64,000 nt of DNA. It comes from an uncultured Clostridia bacterium (lineage in GTDB: Bacteria > Bacillota > Clostridia > Christensenellales > Borkfalkiaceae). Position 1 is the first letter of the stretch. Every line of letters starts with the position of its first letter. Shown here piece after piece: positions 15,739 to 24,708 of the stretch. The DNA is taken from the NCBI GenBank assembly GCA_944341075.1, contig CALVLV010000001.1, positions 62,001 to 126,000 on the forward strand. Reading direction: 5' to 3'. Under the pieces are notes generated by a model. The model had not been told where the DNA came from, ran no database searches, and saw only the letters and a program-made list of their open reading frames with translations. Position numbers and translations under genes: made by a program.

Positions 15739-16329
15739 TCAGTCCATTATGCCCTTTTCAAGCTCGTCCAGTGTGAGCGAAAAGGCGGGTATGAAATTTT
15801 CCATAAAATAGTCTGCCGAGCGCAGCCCGCGGGCATGTATGTCCTCGCGGATGGACTTTTCGGCCTTTTCAAACTCGGTATTGCCGCAGCGGCGCTCTTC
15901 AAGGCACTTTATGTATGCCGAAAGCCTGTCCGCCGCCTTTACTATCTTCCACTCGGCGCTGCCAAAGTCGGCCTTTACGTATGGCGAAAGCGCCTGTTCC
16001 AGCTCTGCGGGCAGGGTGGAAAGCAGCCTGTCGCACGCAAGCCCCTCTATGTCCTTATACGCGCCCGTGATGGAGCGGTTGAAGTACTTTATGGGCGTGG
16101 GCAGGTCGCCCGTGAGCACTTCGGGGCACTCGTGATACATGGCGTACAGCACACATTTGCCTTCGTCTACGCAGCCGCCGAAAAGCTTATTTTCTATTAT
16201 GGCAAGGCTGTGGGCGATGAGCGCCACCTGCTGCGAATGTTCCATTATATTTTCTTCGCGCACCGAACGCATGAGCGACCAGCGCTTTATATACTTCATT
16301 CTGTCCATAAGGGCATAAAAATTGTACAT
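15739..16329 (-). CDS. yfbR: HD-domain 5'-deoxynucleotidase (YfbR type)
   Basis: Dephosphorylates deoxyribonucleoside 5'-monophosphates, part of dNTP pool balance. The 196 residues show RWSLMRSVREENIMEHS (the substrate W/R and first metal His), H and HD-equivalent pair in YAMYHECPEVLTGD, and the late Asp in KAADRLSAY, the metal set of YfbR. Start ATG at 16329 behind GGGAGG (an ATG-TAA mini-frame sits between the two). It is divergent from thiT, and the two promoters lie back to back. Confidence 0.92.
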   Translation of the reverse strand: MYNFYALMDRMKYIKRWSLMRSVREENIMEHSQQVALIAHSLAIIENKLFGGCVDEGKCVLYAMYHECPEVLTGDLPTPIKYFNRSITGAYKDIEGLACDRLLSTLPAELEQALSPYVKADFGSAEWKIVKAADRLSAYIKCLEERRCGNTEFEKAEKSIREDIHARGLRSADYFMENFIPAFSLTLDELEKGIMD

Positions 16330-16397
16330 TACATACCTCCCGCCCGCAGAGCGGGCGCGCTGCGCCGCACGTTGAGGCTGCGGCGCGTTACGCAATA

Positions 16398-16426
16398 ATT
16401 ATAATACATTTTTAACGCAAATTCAA
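16398..16426 (-). promoter_or_regulatory. yfbR promoter
   Basis: Minus strand TTGAAT (16421-16426), 17 bases, TATAAT (16398-16403). Its -35 abuts that of the divergent thiT promoter. Confidence 0.7.
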
Positions 16427-16455
16427 TTGACTTGCGGACGTTTTTGCCATATAAT
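16427..16455 (+). promoter_or_regulatory. thiT/TPP-riboswitch promoter
   Basis: TTGACT (16427-16432), 17 bases, TATAAT (16450-16455). About 55 bases separate it from the aptamer. Confidence 0.8.
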
Positions 16456-16511
16456 TTTTAGCGAAAGGCGGGCGGCGCATATGGCGCGCGCGGCCTTATT
16501 GACAAATGAAT

Positions 16512-16602
16512 ACCGTCGGGGGTGCCTGCGGCATATGCGCACGGCTGAGATTATACCCTTTGAATCGGCAAGGTAATGCTTGAGCGATAGCACGTTGGCC
16601 AT
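16512..16602 (+). promoter_or_regulatory. TPP (THI-box) riboswitch
   Basis: The conserved thi-box elements appear in order: GGGGGTGCC, then GGCTGAGAT, then ATACCCTTTGAA, then GGTAATGC followed by GCGATAGCA. Together they form the pyrimidine-sensing and pyrophosphate-sensing arms of the thiamine pyrophosphate aptamer. Downstream a GCCGCGC/GCGCGGC hairpin (16673-16692) lies directly before the GGGAGG ribosome site of thiT, so control is probably at translation. Binding of TPP is expected to switch thiamine uptake off. Confidence 0.93.
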
Positions 16603-16706
16603 ATAATTGGGTCGCTTTATTTATTTTGCACGGCAGAATATTTAAGGCGGCTTTTTCTTTTCGGCGGTATGGGCCGCGCGGCATGCGCGGCGGGAGGTTT
16701 TATTTT

Positions 16707-17930
16707 ATGTTTTCTTCAATGCTGGCTTTCGGCGACCTTTTAGGCGACGCCGTAGGCTACTTCACCAACTTTGAAACGGTGACCGACAGCTGCCGCACGG
16801 TGATGCTGTGGCTGGCAATAGCGCTGATAGTTGCCTTTATTGCCACTAAGATAGCGCTTTACGCCACGTTCAGGGCGCGCACGGGCGGCAATGCCGAAGT
16901 TAAAGACGGCCGCCAGGCGACCGCCAACAAGGTGGCGCTGTTTGTGGCGATAGGCTACGGCGTGCTTGCCATAGCGGTGTTTGTTACCTGCTACTTTTAC
17001 GACGTGAGCACGGGCGAAGACTCGCTTGTGCCCATCACCTTCTTCCCCCTGCTTGTGTTTTTGGTGGTTGCTGTGGCAAGCGGTATAGCCGTTGCCGTAA
17101 AGCCGCTTAAAACGGTGAAGATAGTTGCCGTATGCCTTTCGGGCGCGGCGCTGCTTGCGGCGGTGGTGTGCCTGATAGTCTACTACTCCACGGGCGACGC
17201 CGGCGAATGGAACGGCGTAGAACTTACCACGGGCGACCAGGTGGGGCTGTATGTCAGCGCCGTGGCGCTGCTCGCCGTGATAATAATCGTTTCGTTCATA
17301 GCCGACAGGACTAAGGGCTTCGATACCCGCGCAATAACCTTCGGCGGAATATGCGTGGCGCTATCCTTCGCGCTGTCGTACATAAGGATAGTGCACATGC
17401 CCATGGGCGGCTCTATAACGCTGGCATCGCTGCTGCCGCTTATGCTGTACAGCTATATGTTCGGCTGCAAAAAGGGGCTTGTGACGGGCGTGATATACGG
17501 CGTGCTGCAGGCCATTCAGGACGCGTGGATACTGCACCCCGCGCAGTTCGCGCTCGACTATATAGTGGCGTTTATGGCGATAGCCCTTACGGGCTGCATG
17601 CGCAACGTGGCGGCGCTGCAGGGCAAGATGCGCAGCCAATTTGCGATAGGCGCGGTGCTTGCGGGAATTGCAAGGTTTGTTTCGCACTTCTTTTCGGGTG
17701 CGTTCGCATTCGGTTCTTTCGGCGCGGGCTACGCCGAAGATTACGGCATATCCGTGCTCGCCAACCCCTACATATATTCGCTGATATACCAGTCTATGTA
17801 TATAATACCCGAAATGATAATAGTAATAGTTGTTGGCGTGCTGGCGCTGTCTTCGGGCAACCTGCGCAGGCAGATACTGCGCTACGGCGAATTTGAAAAG
17901 CACACACAGAGCGTAGCCGCGGCAAAGTGA
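16707..17930 (+). CDS. thiT: ThiT-type thiamine transporter (ECF S component) with extra N-terminal membrane domain
   Basis: Captures thiamine for an energy-coupling-factor importer. The last ~200 of 407 residues are ThiT: AITFGGICVALSFALSYIRI, then PMGGSITLASLLPLML, LVTGVIYGVLQAIQDAW, and a C-terminal FVSHFFSGAFAFGS. ThiT proteins are usually about 190 residues; here some 190 extra residues with about five transmembrane helices precede it. The start is the ATG at 16707 behind GGGAGG. A TPP riboswitch controls it. The ECF ATPases and EcfT are not in the window. Confidence 0.93.
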   Translation: MFSSMLAFGDLLGDAVGYFTNFETVTDSCRTVMLWLAIALIVAFIATKIALYATFRARTGGNAEVKDGRQATANKVALFVAIGYGVLAIAVFVTCYFYDVSTGEDSLVPITFFPLLVFLVVAVASGIAVAVKPLKTVKIVAVCLSGAALLAAVVCLIVYYSTGDAGEWNGVELTTGDQVGLYVSAVALLAVIIIVSFIADRTKGFDTRAITFGGICVALSFALSYIRIVHMPMGGSITLASLLPLMLYSYMFGCKKGLVTGVIYGVLQAIQDAWILHPAQFALDYIVAFMAIALTGCMRNVAALQGKMRSQFAIGAVLAGIARFVSHFFSGAFAFGSFGAGYAEDYGISVLANPYIYSLIYQSMYIIPEMIIVIVVGVLALSSGNLRRQILRYGEFEKHTQSVAAAK

Positions 17931-17983
17931 GCATATACCCGACATTTCAGGTCAATATAATATACGGTAAATTTTTTACGTAA

Positions 17984-18018
17984 AAAGCGGCGGCGCGCCC
18001 ACAGGCGCGCCGCCGCTT
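17984..18018. terminator. Terminator between convergent thiT and rseP
   Basis: AAGCGGCGGCGCGCC / GGCGCGCCGCCGCTT with a CACA loop, flanked by A- and T-rich bases. Likely works in both directions. Confidence 0.8.
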
Positions 18019-18044
18019 TGATTGAATGCAATGAAAACGCAATA

Positions 18045-19178
18045 TCACCCGCATCGCGCGAACTGCATAATATCCACAAGCACGGCAAAGGCGAGTATGA
18101 ACAAAAAGCCCGCGGCGTGAATGGCCGCCTCTATCCGCCTGGGCACGGGCTTGCCGCGCACCCACTCTATAAGGCAGAAGATGACTTTACTGCCATCGAG
18201 CGCGGGTATGGGCAAAAGGTTGAACACGGCAAGGTTGACCCCTATATATGCCGCGATCTCCAAAAAATTCTGCACCCCCTGCGAAGCTATCTGCGAGGTG
18301 AGCATTATGGTGGTCACAGGCCCGCCCATGGCGGAAAGGCCTATGTTGCCCGTCAACAGTTCGCCCAGCACGCGGAAGATGGTGCCCGCTATCTGAAAGG
18401 AATAGGCAAAACTGCGCCCCACCGTATCAAAGAAGGGGAAGCGCCTGCTTACAACGCCCACCTGCCAATAGGCATTGCCGTCTTCGCGCACCTCGGTATC
18501 CAGCCCGAGCGCGCGCCACAGCGCGGAGGTGTCGGCAGAATTTTCAAAGGTGCAGTCGGCGCGCAGCGTTACCGATATTTCTGTAAGGCTGCCGCCGCGC
18601 TCCACGGTAAATTGCACGCTCTCCCCCGCCTTTTTGCCGGCGAGAACTTCCGTCAGGTCGGAAGTGAGGTACACCCCCTCCCCTTCTGCCTCGATTATAA
18701 CGTCGCCCGCCACAAAGCTGTTCATGGCGTTGTAACCTTCGGGATATGTCACCCCGCCTATGCGTATTACCATCTGCCCGAAGGCGAGAAAGGAGACGAG
18801 GATTATTATCACCGCCGTGATATAGTTGAACAGCGCACCCGAAACAAGCACTATTATGCGCTGCCATGGTGGCTTTGAATTGAAGCTGCGCGGCGAAGGC
18901 AGCATGCCGTTAACACCCTCGCCGTCCTCGCCGTCGAAGGCGCAGTACCCGCCGAGCGGTATGGCGCGCACGCAGAACAGCTCGCCCGACTTTTTGCTGC
19001 GGCGGGAAAAGAGCGCGGGGCCGAAGCCTATTGAAAATTCGTTGATCTTAAAGCCGAGCGCCCTGCCCGCAACGTAGTGCCCGAACTCGTGCACGGTTAT
19101 CATGGCGAGCAGTATGAGTATGGCGAGCAGCACCGCGCCGATTGCCGATAGCGCCGACTGGGCAGAAAGCAAAATCAT
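18045..19178 (-). CDS. rseP: RIP metalloprotease RseP (site-2 protease, M50)
   Basis: An intramembrane zinc protease that clips anti-sigma factors and signal-peptide remnants. Of 377 residues, VHEFGHYVAGRALG (about 30) holds the HExxH zinc motif in TM1. GEGVYLTSDLTEVLAGK falls in a PDZ-like central region. LAVFNLLPIPALDGSKV (about 320) is the second conserved (N-x-x-P-x-P-x-x-D-G) motif. Start ATG at 19178 behind AAGGGG, chosen over an ATG 18 bases upstream that lacks a site. Last gene of the rpsB...dxr cluster. Confidence 0.95.
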   Translation of the reverse strand: MILLSAQSALSAIGAVLLAILILLAMITVHEFGHYVAGRALGFKINEFSIGFGPALFSRRSKKSGELFCVRAIPLGGYCAFDGEDGEGVNGMLPSPRSFNSKPPWQRIIVLVSGALFNYITAVIIILVSFLAFGQMVIRIGGVTYPEGYNAMNSFVAGDVIIEAEGEGVYLTSDLTEVLAGKKAGESVQFTVERGGSLTEISVTLRADCTFENSADTSALWRALGLDTEVREDGNAYWQVGVVSRRFPFFDTVGRSFAYSFQIAGTIFRVLGELLTGNIGLSAMGGPVTTIMLTSQIASQGVQNFLEIAAYIGVNLAVFNLLPIPALDGSKVIFCLIEWVRGKPVPRRIEAAIHAAGFLFILAFAVLVDIMQFARCG

Positions 19179-19196
19179 TTTACCCCTTTTTAGCAT

Positions 19197-19300
19197 GGGT
19201 GCCGAAAGCAGCCCGCTTTAAATCAGGTTCAGGCTTTCAGCACCGGGCAAGGGGCGGCCGAGATAGCGGCAAAAACCCCTGTTTTATGTAATTGGCAGGC
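19197..19300 (-). other. Structured spacer between dxr and rseP
   Basis: On the minus strand a 104-base stretch folds into two hairpins: AGGGG...CCCCT enclosing GCCG/CGGC, and an 11-pair GGTGCTGAAAG/CTTTCGGCACC stem with a 25-base internal region. It sits in the rseP leader. One part (CTGAACCTGAT) recalls TPP RNA, but the rest of that aptamer is missing. Function unknown. Confidence 0.4.
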
Positions 19301-19319
19301 ATATATGCCGCAACGTGCG

Positions 19320-20474
19320 CTATTTGCCTGCAATGCGTGCAACTATTTTTTCAGCCGCGCGGCGCGCAATGGCGTCGGCCGCGGCAAGCTGTTCGTAACT
19401 TTCTGCCTGTTGCCTGTCTGTAGCGGAGAGTACCCCTTCGATCACCCTTGGAATATCGGTAAACCTGATTTGTTCCCTCAAAAATGCGTGCACGGCGACT
19501 TCGCCAGCGGCGTTCATGGCGCAGGGGAGCGTGCCGCCCGCCCTTCCGCTGTTTACCGCAAGCGAAAAACAGGGAAAGTTTTGCGTGTTGAGCGGGGAGA
19601 ACTGCAGCGAAAGCGCCTTGGTAAAATCGAGCTGCGCGCCCGCAAGCGGCAGGCGCTTAGGGTATGTCAGTGCAAGCTGAATGGGCAGCTTCATTGTGGG
19701 GAAGGACAGCTGTGCGAGCACGGCGCCGTCTTCAAACTCCACCATAGAGTGCACTATGCTCTGCGGGTGCAGAACGGCGGTAATTTTGCCATATTCCGCA
19801 CCGAACAGGTGGTGCGCCTCTATCACCTCCAGCCCCTTGTTCAAAAGGGTGGCGCTGTCTACCGTTATCTTGGCGCCCATGTTCCACGTGGGGTGCTCAA
19901 GGGCCTGCCGCGGGGTGACGTTTTCAAGCTGTTCGGGGGAAAGATCCCTGAACGCCCCGCCGCTGGCGGTGATTATAAGCCTTTTGAATGGCGCGTTCAG
20001 CTCAAAGCCCAGGCACTGCCATATGGCGGAATGTTCGCTGTCTACGGGCAGTATCTTCACTCCCGCCCTTTTTGCGAGGGGCAGCACTATGTCGCCGCCG
20101 CACACCAGCGTCTCCTTGTTGGCGAGTGCAACGTCCTTGCCCGCGGCTATGGCGGCAAGGGTGTATTTAAGGCCTGAAAAGCCGCCCGCCGCCACCAGAA
20201 CTATATCCGCCCCTTCAAAGGCGGCAACGTCGAGCGCGGCACGCTCTCCCCCGCAAAGGCGGGTGCCCGCGGGCACGGAACACATTTTTGCGGCGTTTTC
20301 GTCTGCAAGCGCGGCATATTCGGGGCGGACGAGCGCCAGCTGGCGGGCAAACAGCGCGTGCGAACTGCCCGCCGCCATTGCCACTATGCGCATGCTGTCT
20401 TTATTTTTCAGCGCGACTTCTATCGCCTGCCTGCCTATGCTGCCCGTGCTGCCTATCAGCGCTATATTCTTCAT
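19320..20474 (-). CDS. dxr: 1-deoxy-D-xylulose 5-phosphate reductoisomerase
   Basis: Converts DXP to 2-C-methyl-D-erythritol 4-phosphate with NADPH, the first committed step of the MEP isoprenoid pathway; cytoplasmic. 384 residues starting MKNIALIGSTGSIGRQ (NADPH-binding Rossmann motif), with LPVDSEHSAIWQC (metal-binding D and E), ASGGAFRDL (flexible loop) and HPTWNMGAKITVDSATL. Start ATG at 20474 behind AAGGGGGG. It feeds the undecaprenyl chain made by uppS further up the cluster. Confidence 0.97.
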   Translation of the reverse strand: MKNIALIGSTGSIGRQAIEVALKNKDSMRIVAMAAGSSHALFARQLALVRPEYAALADENAAKMCSVPAGTRLCGGERAALDVAAFEGADIVLVAAGGFSGLKYTLAAIAAGKDVALANKETLVCGGDIVLPLAKRAGVKILPVDSEHSAIWQCLGFELNAPFKRLIITASGGAFRDLSPEQLENVTPRQALEHPTWNMGAKITVDSATLLNKGLEVIEAHHLFGAEYGKITAVLHPQSIVHSMVEFEDGAVLAQLSFPTMKLPIQLALTYPKRLPLAGAQLDFTKALSLQFSPLNTQNFPCFSLAVNSGRAGGTLPCAMNAAGEVAVHAFLREQIRFTDIPRVIEGVLSATDRQQAESYEQLAAADAIARRAAEKIVARIAGK

Positions 20475-20674
20475 CTGTTTTCCCCCCTTAAAAAGGCCGT
20501 GCGCGCCCGCACGGTGCCCGTTGCATGCCGTGCGGCTGCGGCAGAATACCGCCGCCAAAGCAAAGGGGTACTGAAATATTATACCCCGTACGCCGCCTTT
20601 TAATGACAGAGTTGTATATTTAAAAATTCCCGCCTTACGGCGGGAAGTGAGATTTTTTGTTGATTGGGTGCATA

Positions 20675-21541
20675 CTATGCCGCAAACACGAACGACAGCA
20701 GTATTACTATGCCCGCAAAAAGCGTGCCGTCGAAGCGGTCGAGCACGCCGCCGTGGCCGGGCAGCAACCTGCCCATATCCTTTATGCCCACCGAGCGCTT
20801 TATGGCGCTTTCAAACAGGTCGCCGAACTGGGTGGCAAGCGCCGCCGCGCAGCCGACTATAAGCGAAAAAGCCCAGCCGGGCAATGCCGTAGAAAACGCG
20901 GGCTGACCGCCGAGAGCAACAAACACGTAGTAAGCCGCAACCGCGCCGCCCATGCCGCCTATAAGGCCGCCGAAAAAGCCTATCACCGTTTTGTTGGGGC
21001 TGACGGCGGGGGCAAGCTTTAAAGTAGCCACCTTGCCGAGGGATATGCCTATGAGGAAGGCGCCCGCATCGGCGAATGGCACGCTGACGAACAGGAAGAG
21101 TATCGCCAGCATAGAGTTGTTTTCAAGGTGGTTTATTGCCCCCATAAGCCCCGTGAGCAGGCCCACATACACTATTACGAACAGCGACGAAAGGGTGCTT
21201 TTAAGGTCGGAGCGCGAATGGTCGGCAACAAAGAGTATGCACACCACAACTGCACCCGCGGCAAGGCAGCCCGCAAGTCCCGTCCAGCCGTCTCCGCCGA
21301 GCATAGACATGAGCGCATACATGGGCGCGGAGAGCGCGCAGAAGGTGATGGTGACCGCGCGCTGCAACAGCGAAACGGTGCCAAGGGCGCGGATGAGTTC
21401 GAATGCGCCTATCGCTGCGATCGCGCAGAAGAGCGCGTCGAAAAGAAGAGCGCCGTACCCGCCCGGTATAAGCCACTTGCCGGCGCACAGCGCGACGACC
21501 GCCAGAACATATACGGTGCTTGTGATTATTCTTGCTTTCAT
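20675..21541 (-). CDS. cdsA: Phosphatidate cytidylyltransferase
   Basis: Makes CDP-diacylglycerol from phosphatidate and CTP in the membrane, the branch point of phospholipid synthesis. 288 residues with about eight transmembrane helices. The C-terminal signature SIVGCAAALATQFGDLFESAIKR, KRSVGIKDMGRLLPGHGGVLDRFD, is the diagnostic CdsA motif with its metal-binding Asp residues. The start at 21541 has only a weak AAAAGG site. Confidence 0.96.
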   Translation of the reverse strand: MKARIITSTVYVLAVVALCAGKWLIPGGYGALLFDALFCAIAAIGAFELIRALGTVSLLQRAVTITFCALSAPMYALMSMLGGDGWTGLAGCLAAGAVVVCILFVADHSRSDLKSTLSSLFVIVYVGLLTGLMGAINHLENNSMLAILFLFVSVPFADAGAFLIGISLGKVATLKLAPAVSPNKTVIGFFGGLIGGMGGAVAAYYVFVALGGQPAFSTALPGWAFSLIVGCAAALATQFGDLFESAIKRSVGIKDMGRLLPGHGGVLDRFDGTLFAGIVILLSFVFAA

Positions 21542-21569
21542 CTTTTTAACCTTTTGAATTTACTGTAAG

Positions 21570-21606
21570 TTGCCCCGCAAAGTATGGCTGCGGGGCAATT
21601 TTTTGC
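21570..21606 (+). terminator. Hairpin with T-run between uppS and cdsA
   Basis: TTGCCCCGCA / TGCGGGGCAA hairpin followed by TTTTTT on the plus strand, that is, against the direction of the flanking genes. It may stop antisense transcription. The rest of 21607-21925 has no gene and contains part of a palindromic repeat. Confidence 0.6.
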
Positions 21607-21828
21607 GTAAGCTTGAACGGGCGCAAATCAGGCGCGGTAAAAGTGCGCCCCTGCGGCACATGCAGCACTGCCGCCCGACTTTAAAGATTATATCGCAATT
21701 TTATTTAAATGGCAAACTTTTTTGCACGTATTCACACAGGTACATTACAAGCGCCGTTGCGCAAGAAAAAAAACACTGGCTTACGGCCGCCTGTCACATT
21801 CAAACAGTAACCGGACAAGCAGCCCTCC

Positions 21829-21875
21829 CGTCATTTCGACCGCAACGAACGAAGTGAGTGGAGCGGAGAAATCTC
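21829..21875. repeat. Partial copy of the GTCATTTCGA palindromic repeat
   Basis: One arm only: CGTCATTTCGACCG... followed by GGAGAAATCTC. Compare the full copies at 8761 and 48030. Confidence 0.7.
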
Positions 21876-21925
21876 CTTCGGCAGCAGCGCACATCTGCCC
21901 CAAAATCAGGACATAAAAAGCTGCC

Positions 21926-22615
21926 TTACACCTTGCCGAATCGGCGCGAACGGCGGGAAAACTCTTCTATGGCCTTGTCGAACCGCTGCGCGGTGAAGTC
22001 GGGGAAGAGCACGTCTGTAAAATACAGCTCGGCATACGCCGACTGCCATAGCAAAAAGTTTGAAAGGCGCAACTCTCCGCCCGTGCGTATGATAAGGTCG
22101 GGGTCGGGAATATCCGCCGTGTACAGCAGCTTTGCAAACGACTGTTCGGTCATGTTTCCGCCGAGTTCGGCGGCAAAGTTTGCGGCGCGCACTATTTCGG
22201 CGCGGCTGCCGTAATTTACGGCGAACACCAGCGTGAAGTCGGGGTTCTGCGGCGAGCGGGCGCAGGCTGTGCGCATCTTTTCGGCCACGTCCTGCGGAAG
22301 AGCCGAAAGGTCGCCTATAACACTCACGGCGGAATTTTCGGCCGTGAGCTGCGGCGCGTACTTTTCAAAGTACATGCGGAACAGCGAATACAGCCCCTCC
22401 AGCTCCTCCTTGGGGCGGGCGAGGTTTTCGGTGGACAGCGCATACAGCGTAAGGTACTTTATGCCCGTCTGCCTTACGTGCTTGACCAGCTTTATTATGC
22501 GCTTCATGCCGGCGTCGTGCCCGGCGGAACGCGGCAACAGGCGGCGCTTTGCCCACCTGCCGTTGCCGTCCATTATTATGCCCACATTGCGTGGAAGAGC
22601 TTTATTTTCTGCCAT
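21926..22615 (-). CDS. uppS: Isoprenyl transferase (undecaprenyl diphosphate synthase)
   Basis: Builds the C55 lipid carrier for peptidoglycan and other wall polymers from IPP and FPP. 229 residues with NVGIIMDGNGRWAKRR (catalytic Asp and P-loop-like site) near residue 12, YALSTEN near 70, and PDLIIRTGGELRLSNFLLWQ near 180. The start is the ATG at 22615, immediately beyond the frr stop; the ribosome site is inside the frr end. Confidence 0.97.
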   Translation of the reverse strand: MAENKALPRNVGIIMDGNGRWAKRRLLPRSAGHDAGMKRIIKLVKHVRQTGIKYLTLYALSTENLARPKEELEGLYSLFRMYFEKYAPQLTAENSAVSVIGDLSALPQDVAEKMRTACARSPQNPDFTLVFAVNYGSRAEIVRAANFAAELGGNMTEQSFAKLLYTADIPDPDLIIRTGGELRLSNFLLWQSAYAELYFTDVLFPDFTAQRFDKAIEEFSRRSRRFGKV

Positions 22616-22616
22616 T

Positions 22617-23189
22617 TTATACCGTAAGGATCTCCTTTTCCTTTTCGGCCATGACCGCATCCACCTTTGAAACGGTGTCTGCCACCTGCTTTTCCACATC
22701 CTTTTCGCAGAGGGCAACCTCGTCTTCGGAGAGGGCTTTGTCGTTTTTAAGCTTTTTGAGCGCCTCCATTGCCTCGCGGCGGACGTTGCGCATGGCCACC
22801 TTTGCGTCCTCGCCCATCTTTCTTATCTTTTTAACAAGCTCCTTGCGGCGCTCTTCGGTGAGTTCGGGGAAGACGAGGCGGATGACCTTGCCGTCGTTGG
22901 TGGGGTTGAGGCCGATATCCGAAACCTGAATGGCCTTTTCGATATTCTTTAAAATGGATACATCCCAGGGCGCTATTACAAGGCACCTGCCCTCCTGCAC
23001 GGAGATGTTGGACGTCTGGTTGATGGGCGTGGGCGCGCCGTAATAATCTACCATCACCCTGTCGAGGATGTGGGGATTGGCCCTGCCCGCGCGTATCACG
23101 GAATAATCTTCCTTTAAAACGCTGACCGTTTTGGAGAGCTTATCCTCCAGAACGAGCATTATTTCTGCAACCTGTTCGTTATCTACCAT
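22617..23189 (-). CDS. frr: Ribosome recycling factor
   Basis: Splits post-termination ribosomes together with EF-G. 190 residues, full family length. It has VIRAGRANPHILDRVMVDYYG (about 30-50), the signature GAPTPINQTSNISV, and a C-terminal coiled helix bundle. Start ATG at 23189 behind AAGGAG. Translationally adjacent to uppS. Confidence 0.97.
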   Translation of the reverse strand: MVDNEQVAEIMLVLEDKLSKTVSVLKEDYSVIRAGRANPHILDRVMVDYYGAPTPINQTSNISVQEGRCLVIAPWDVSILKNIEKAIQVSDIGLNPTNDGKVIRLVFPELTEERRKELVKKIRKMGEDAKVAMRNVRREAMEALKKLKNDKALSEDEVALCEKDVEKQVADTVSKVDAVMAEKEKEILTV

Positions 23190-23775
23190 AAAACTGCTCC
23201 TTAAAAATTTTTATTTGGATTTATATGATAAACGGTAAATTTTTTTAGTACATTTTTTCCCGATCACACCGCCGCAACCTGCGGTCGCGGCACCTCCCTT
23301 ATTAAGGGAGGTACGATTAAAGAATAGATTTATCTGCCGTATAGATTTATCTGCCGTTTCCCGTAGGGAACCATCGGCAGAGTGTCGTCGCTTCGCTCCT
23401 CGCGCGACTACGCTCGAAATGACAGTTATTTTTTATTAATTTACGTGCGCAAGCAGGATTTCCCTGCGCCAGCGCAACTCAATTTGTCGCGTGAGCGAGC
23501 TCACCGGTGTGAATTGCCGCGATTATATACGATTATATAAATTATATACGATTATATAATATGAGAGCCCTTAAAGTCGCGGCAAGAGCGACGAGCAACA
23601 CATTTCTGCAAACAGCACTTATGCGCTGTTTGCGTGTTGCGAGATGAGCAAAAGCATATTTAAAGACTTTTGCGGTGACCGAGCGCGGCGGTAATTTACC
23701 GCACGCCGCGCGAGAAGGCCGCTCAAATCACGAAGATTTTGCGGCGACACCAGCCGCAAAATCTGTGAGAACTTT
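23190..23775. other. Repeat-rich spacer between pyrH and frr
   Basis: Nearly 590 bases without a gene inside a normally tight cluster. It contains a palindrome CCTCCCTTATTAAGGGAGG (23292-23310), a tandem ATAGATTTATCTGCCGT (two copies near 23322 and 23339), one arm of the GTCATTTCGA repeat (23394-23424), a tandem ATTATATACGATTATATAA motif (23522-23560), a CAAAAG/CTTTTG hairpin near 23650, and a strong GATTTTGCGGC/GCCGCAAAATC hairpin (23735-23763) just past the pyrH stop. Confidence 0.7.
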
Positions 23776-24486
23776 CTATTTATTATCTATCAAAGTGCCG
23801 ATCTTTTCGCCGCATACGGCCTTTACTATCGAATTTTCTTCGTCAAGCCCGAAGGCGAGCACGGGGATATCGTTCTCCATGCACATGGTGGCGGCGGTGG
23901 CATCCATGGCCTTTATGCCGTTCTTGATTATGTCAAGGTAATTCAGGTGGTCGTATTTTTTTGCGGCAGGATTGAGCTTGGGGTCGCTGTCGTAAATGCC
24001 GTCTATGTTCTTTGCCATAAGCAGCACGTTGGCCTGAATTTCGCACGCGCGCTGTGCGGCGGCGGTATCTGTAGAGCAATAGGGGTTGCCCGTGCCGCAC
24101 GCCATTATAACCACGCGCCCCTTTTCAAAATGGTGCAGCGCCTTGCGCAGTATGTACGGTTCGGCGACGGACGTCATTATAAGCGCCGTCTGCACCCTTG
24201 TGGGTATGCCGCGCTGCTCTATGGCGTCCATCATGGCGAGCGAGTTCATAACGGTTGCCAGCATGCCCATCTGGTCGGCGGTGGTGCGCTCCATGTGCGT
24301 GCCCTGCCTGCCGCGCCAGAAGTTGCCGCCGCCTATTACCAGCGCCACTTCCACGTCCATATTTTTTATTGCCACTATCTGGTCTACCACGCGCGCGATC
24401 ACGGCCTCGTCAAGGCCGTGCCCCTTTTCGCCGGCAAGCGCTTCGCCCGAGAGCTTTATAAGCACCCTTTTATACTTTGGTTGCAT
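23776..24486 (-). CDS. pyrH: UMP kinase
   Basis: Phosphorylates UMP to UDP with ATP, the entry to UTP, CTP and dTTP pools; hexameric and cytoplasmic. 236 residues: YKRVLIKLSGEALAG at the start, VALVIGGGNFWRGRQG (about 53), GTGNPYCSTDTAAAQRA (about 130), and a uridine-site DLNYLDIIK-like stretch. Start ATG at 24486; GGAGG lies 13 bases upstream, a long spacing. Confidence 0.97.
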   Translation of the reverse strand: MQPKYKRVLIKLSGEALAGEKGHGLDEAVIARVVDQIVAIKNMDVEVALVIGGGNFWRGRQGTHMERTTADQMGMLATVMNSLAMMDAIEQRGIPTRVQTALIMTSVAEPYILRKALHHFEKGRVVIMACGTGNPYCSTDTAAAQRACEIQANVLLMAKNIDGIYDSDPKLNPAAKKYDHLNYLDIIKNGIKAMDATAATMCMENDIPVLAFGLDEENSIVKAVCGEKIGTLIDNK

Positions 24487-24708
24487 ACAGCGCAGAATAC
24501 CTCCTGTCAATTTCTTTGCCCACGGCAATATTTTTCATCTTTGTGATTTTTTCGTCTTTGTGATTATACCATATCCGCGGGCAAATTACAATAGCATATT
24601 TCAAAATACTTTGGCGTAAGCGTAAAATTTTGCCGCAAATAACATAAAAATTACACAAAAAAAGGCGGACTTAAGTCCGCCTGCAATATATCATATGCAA
24701 ATTATGCC

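Noticed and set aside
19197..19300. Second TPP riboswitch
   Set aside because: Only the CTGAACCTGAT piece fits; the GGGGTGC and GCTGAGA elements are missing and the following gene is a protease.
23735..23763. Terminator for pyrH
   Set aside because: The hairpin is strong but no T-tract follows on the minus strand, so I listed it only as part of a repeat-rich spacer.
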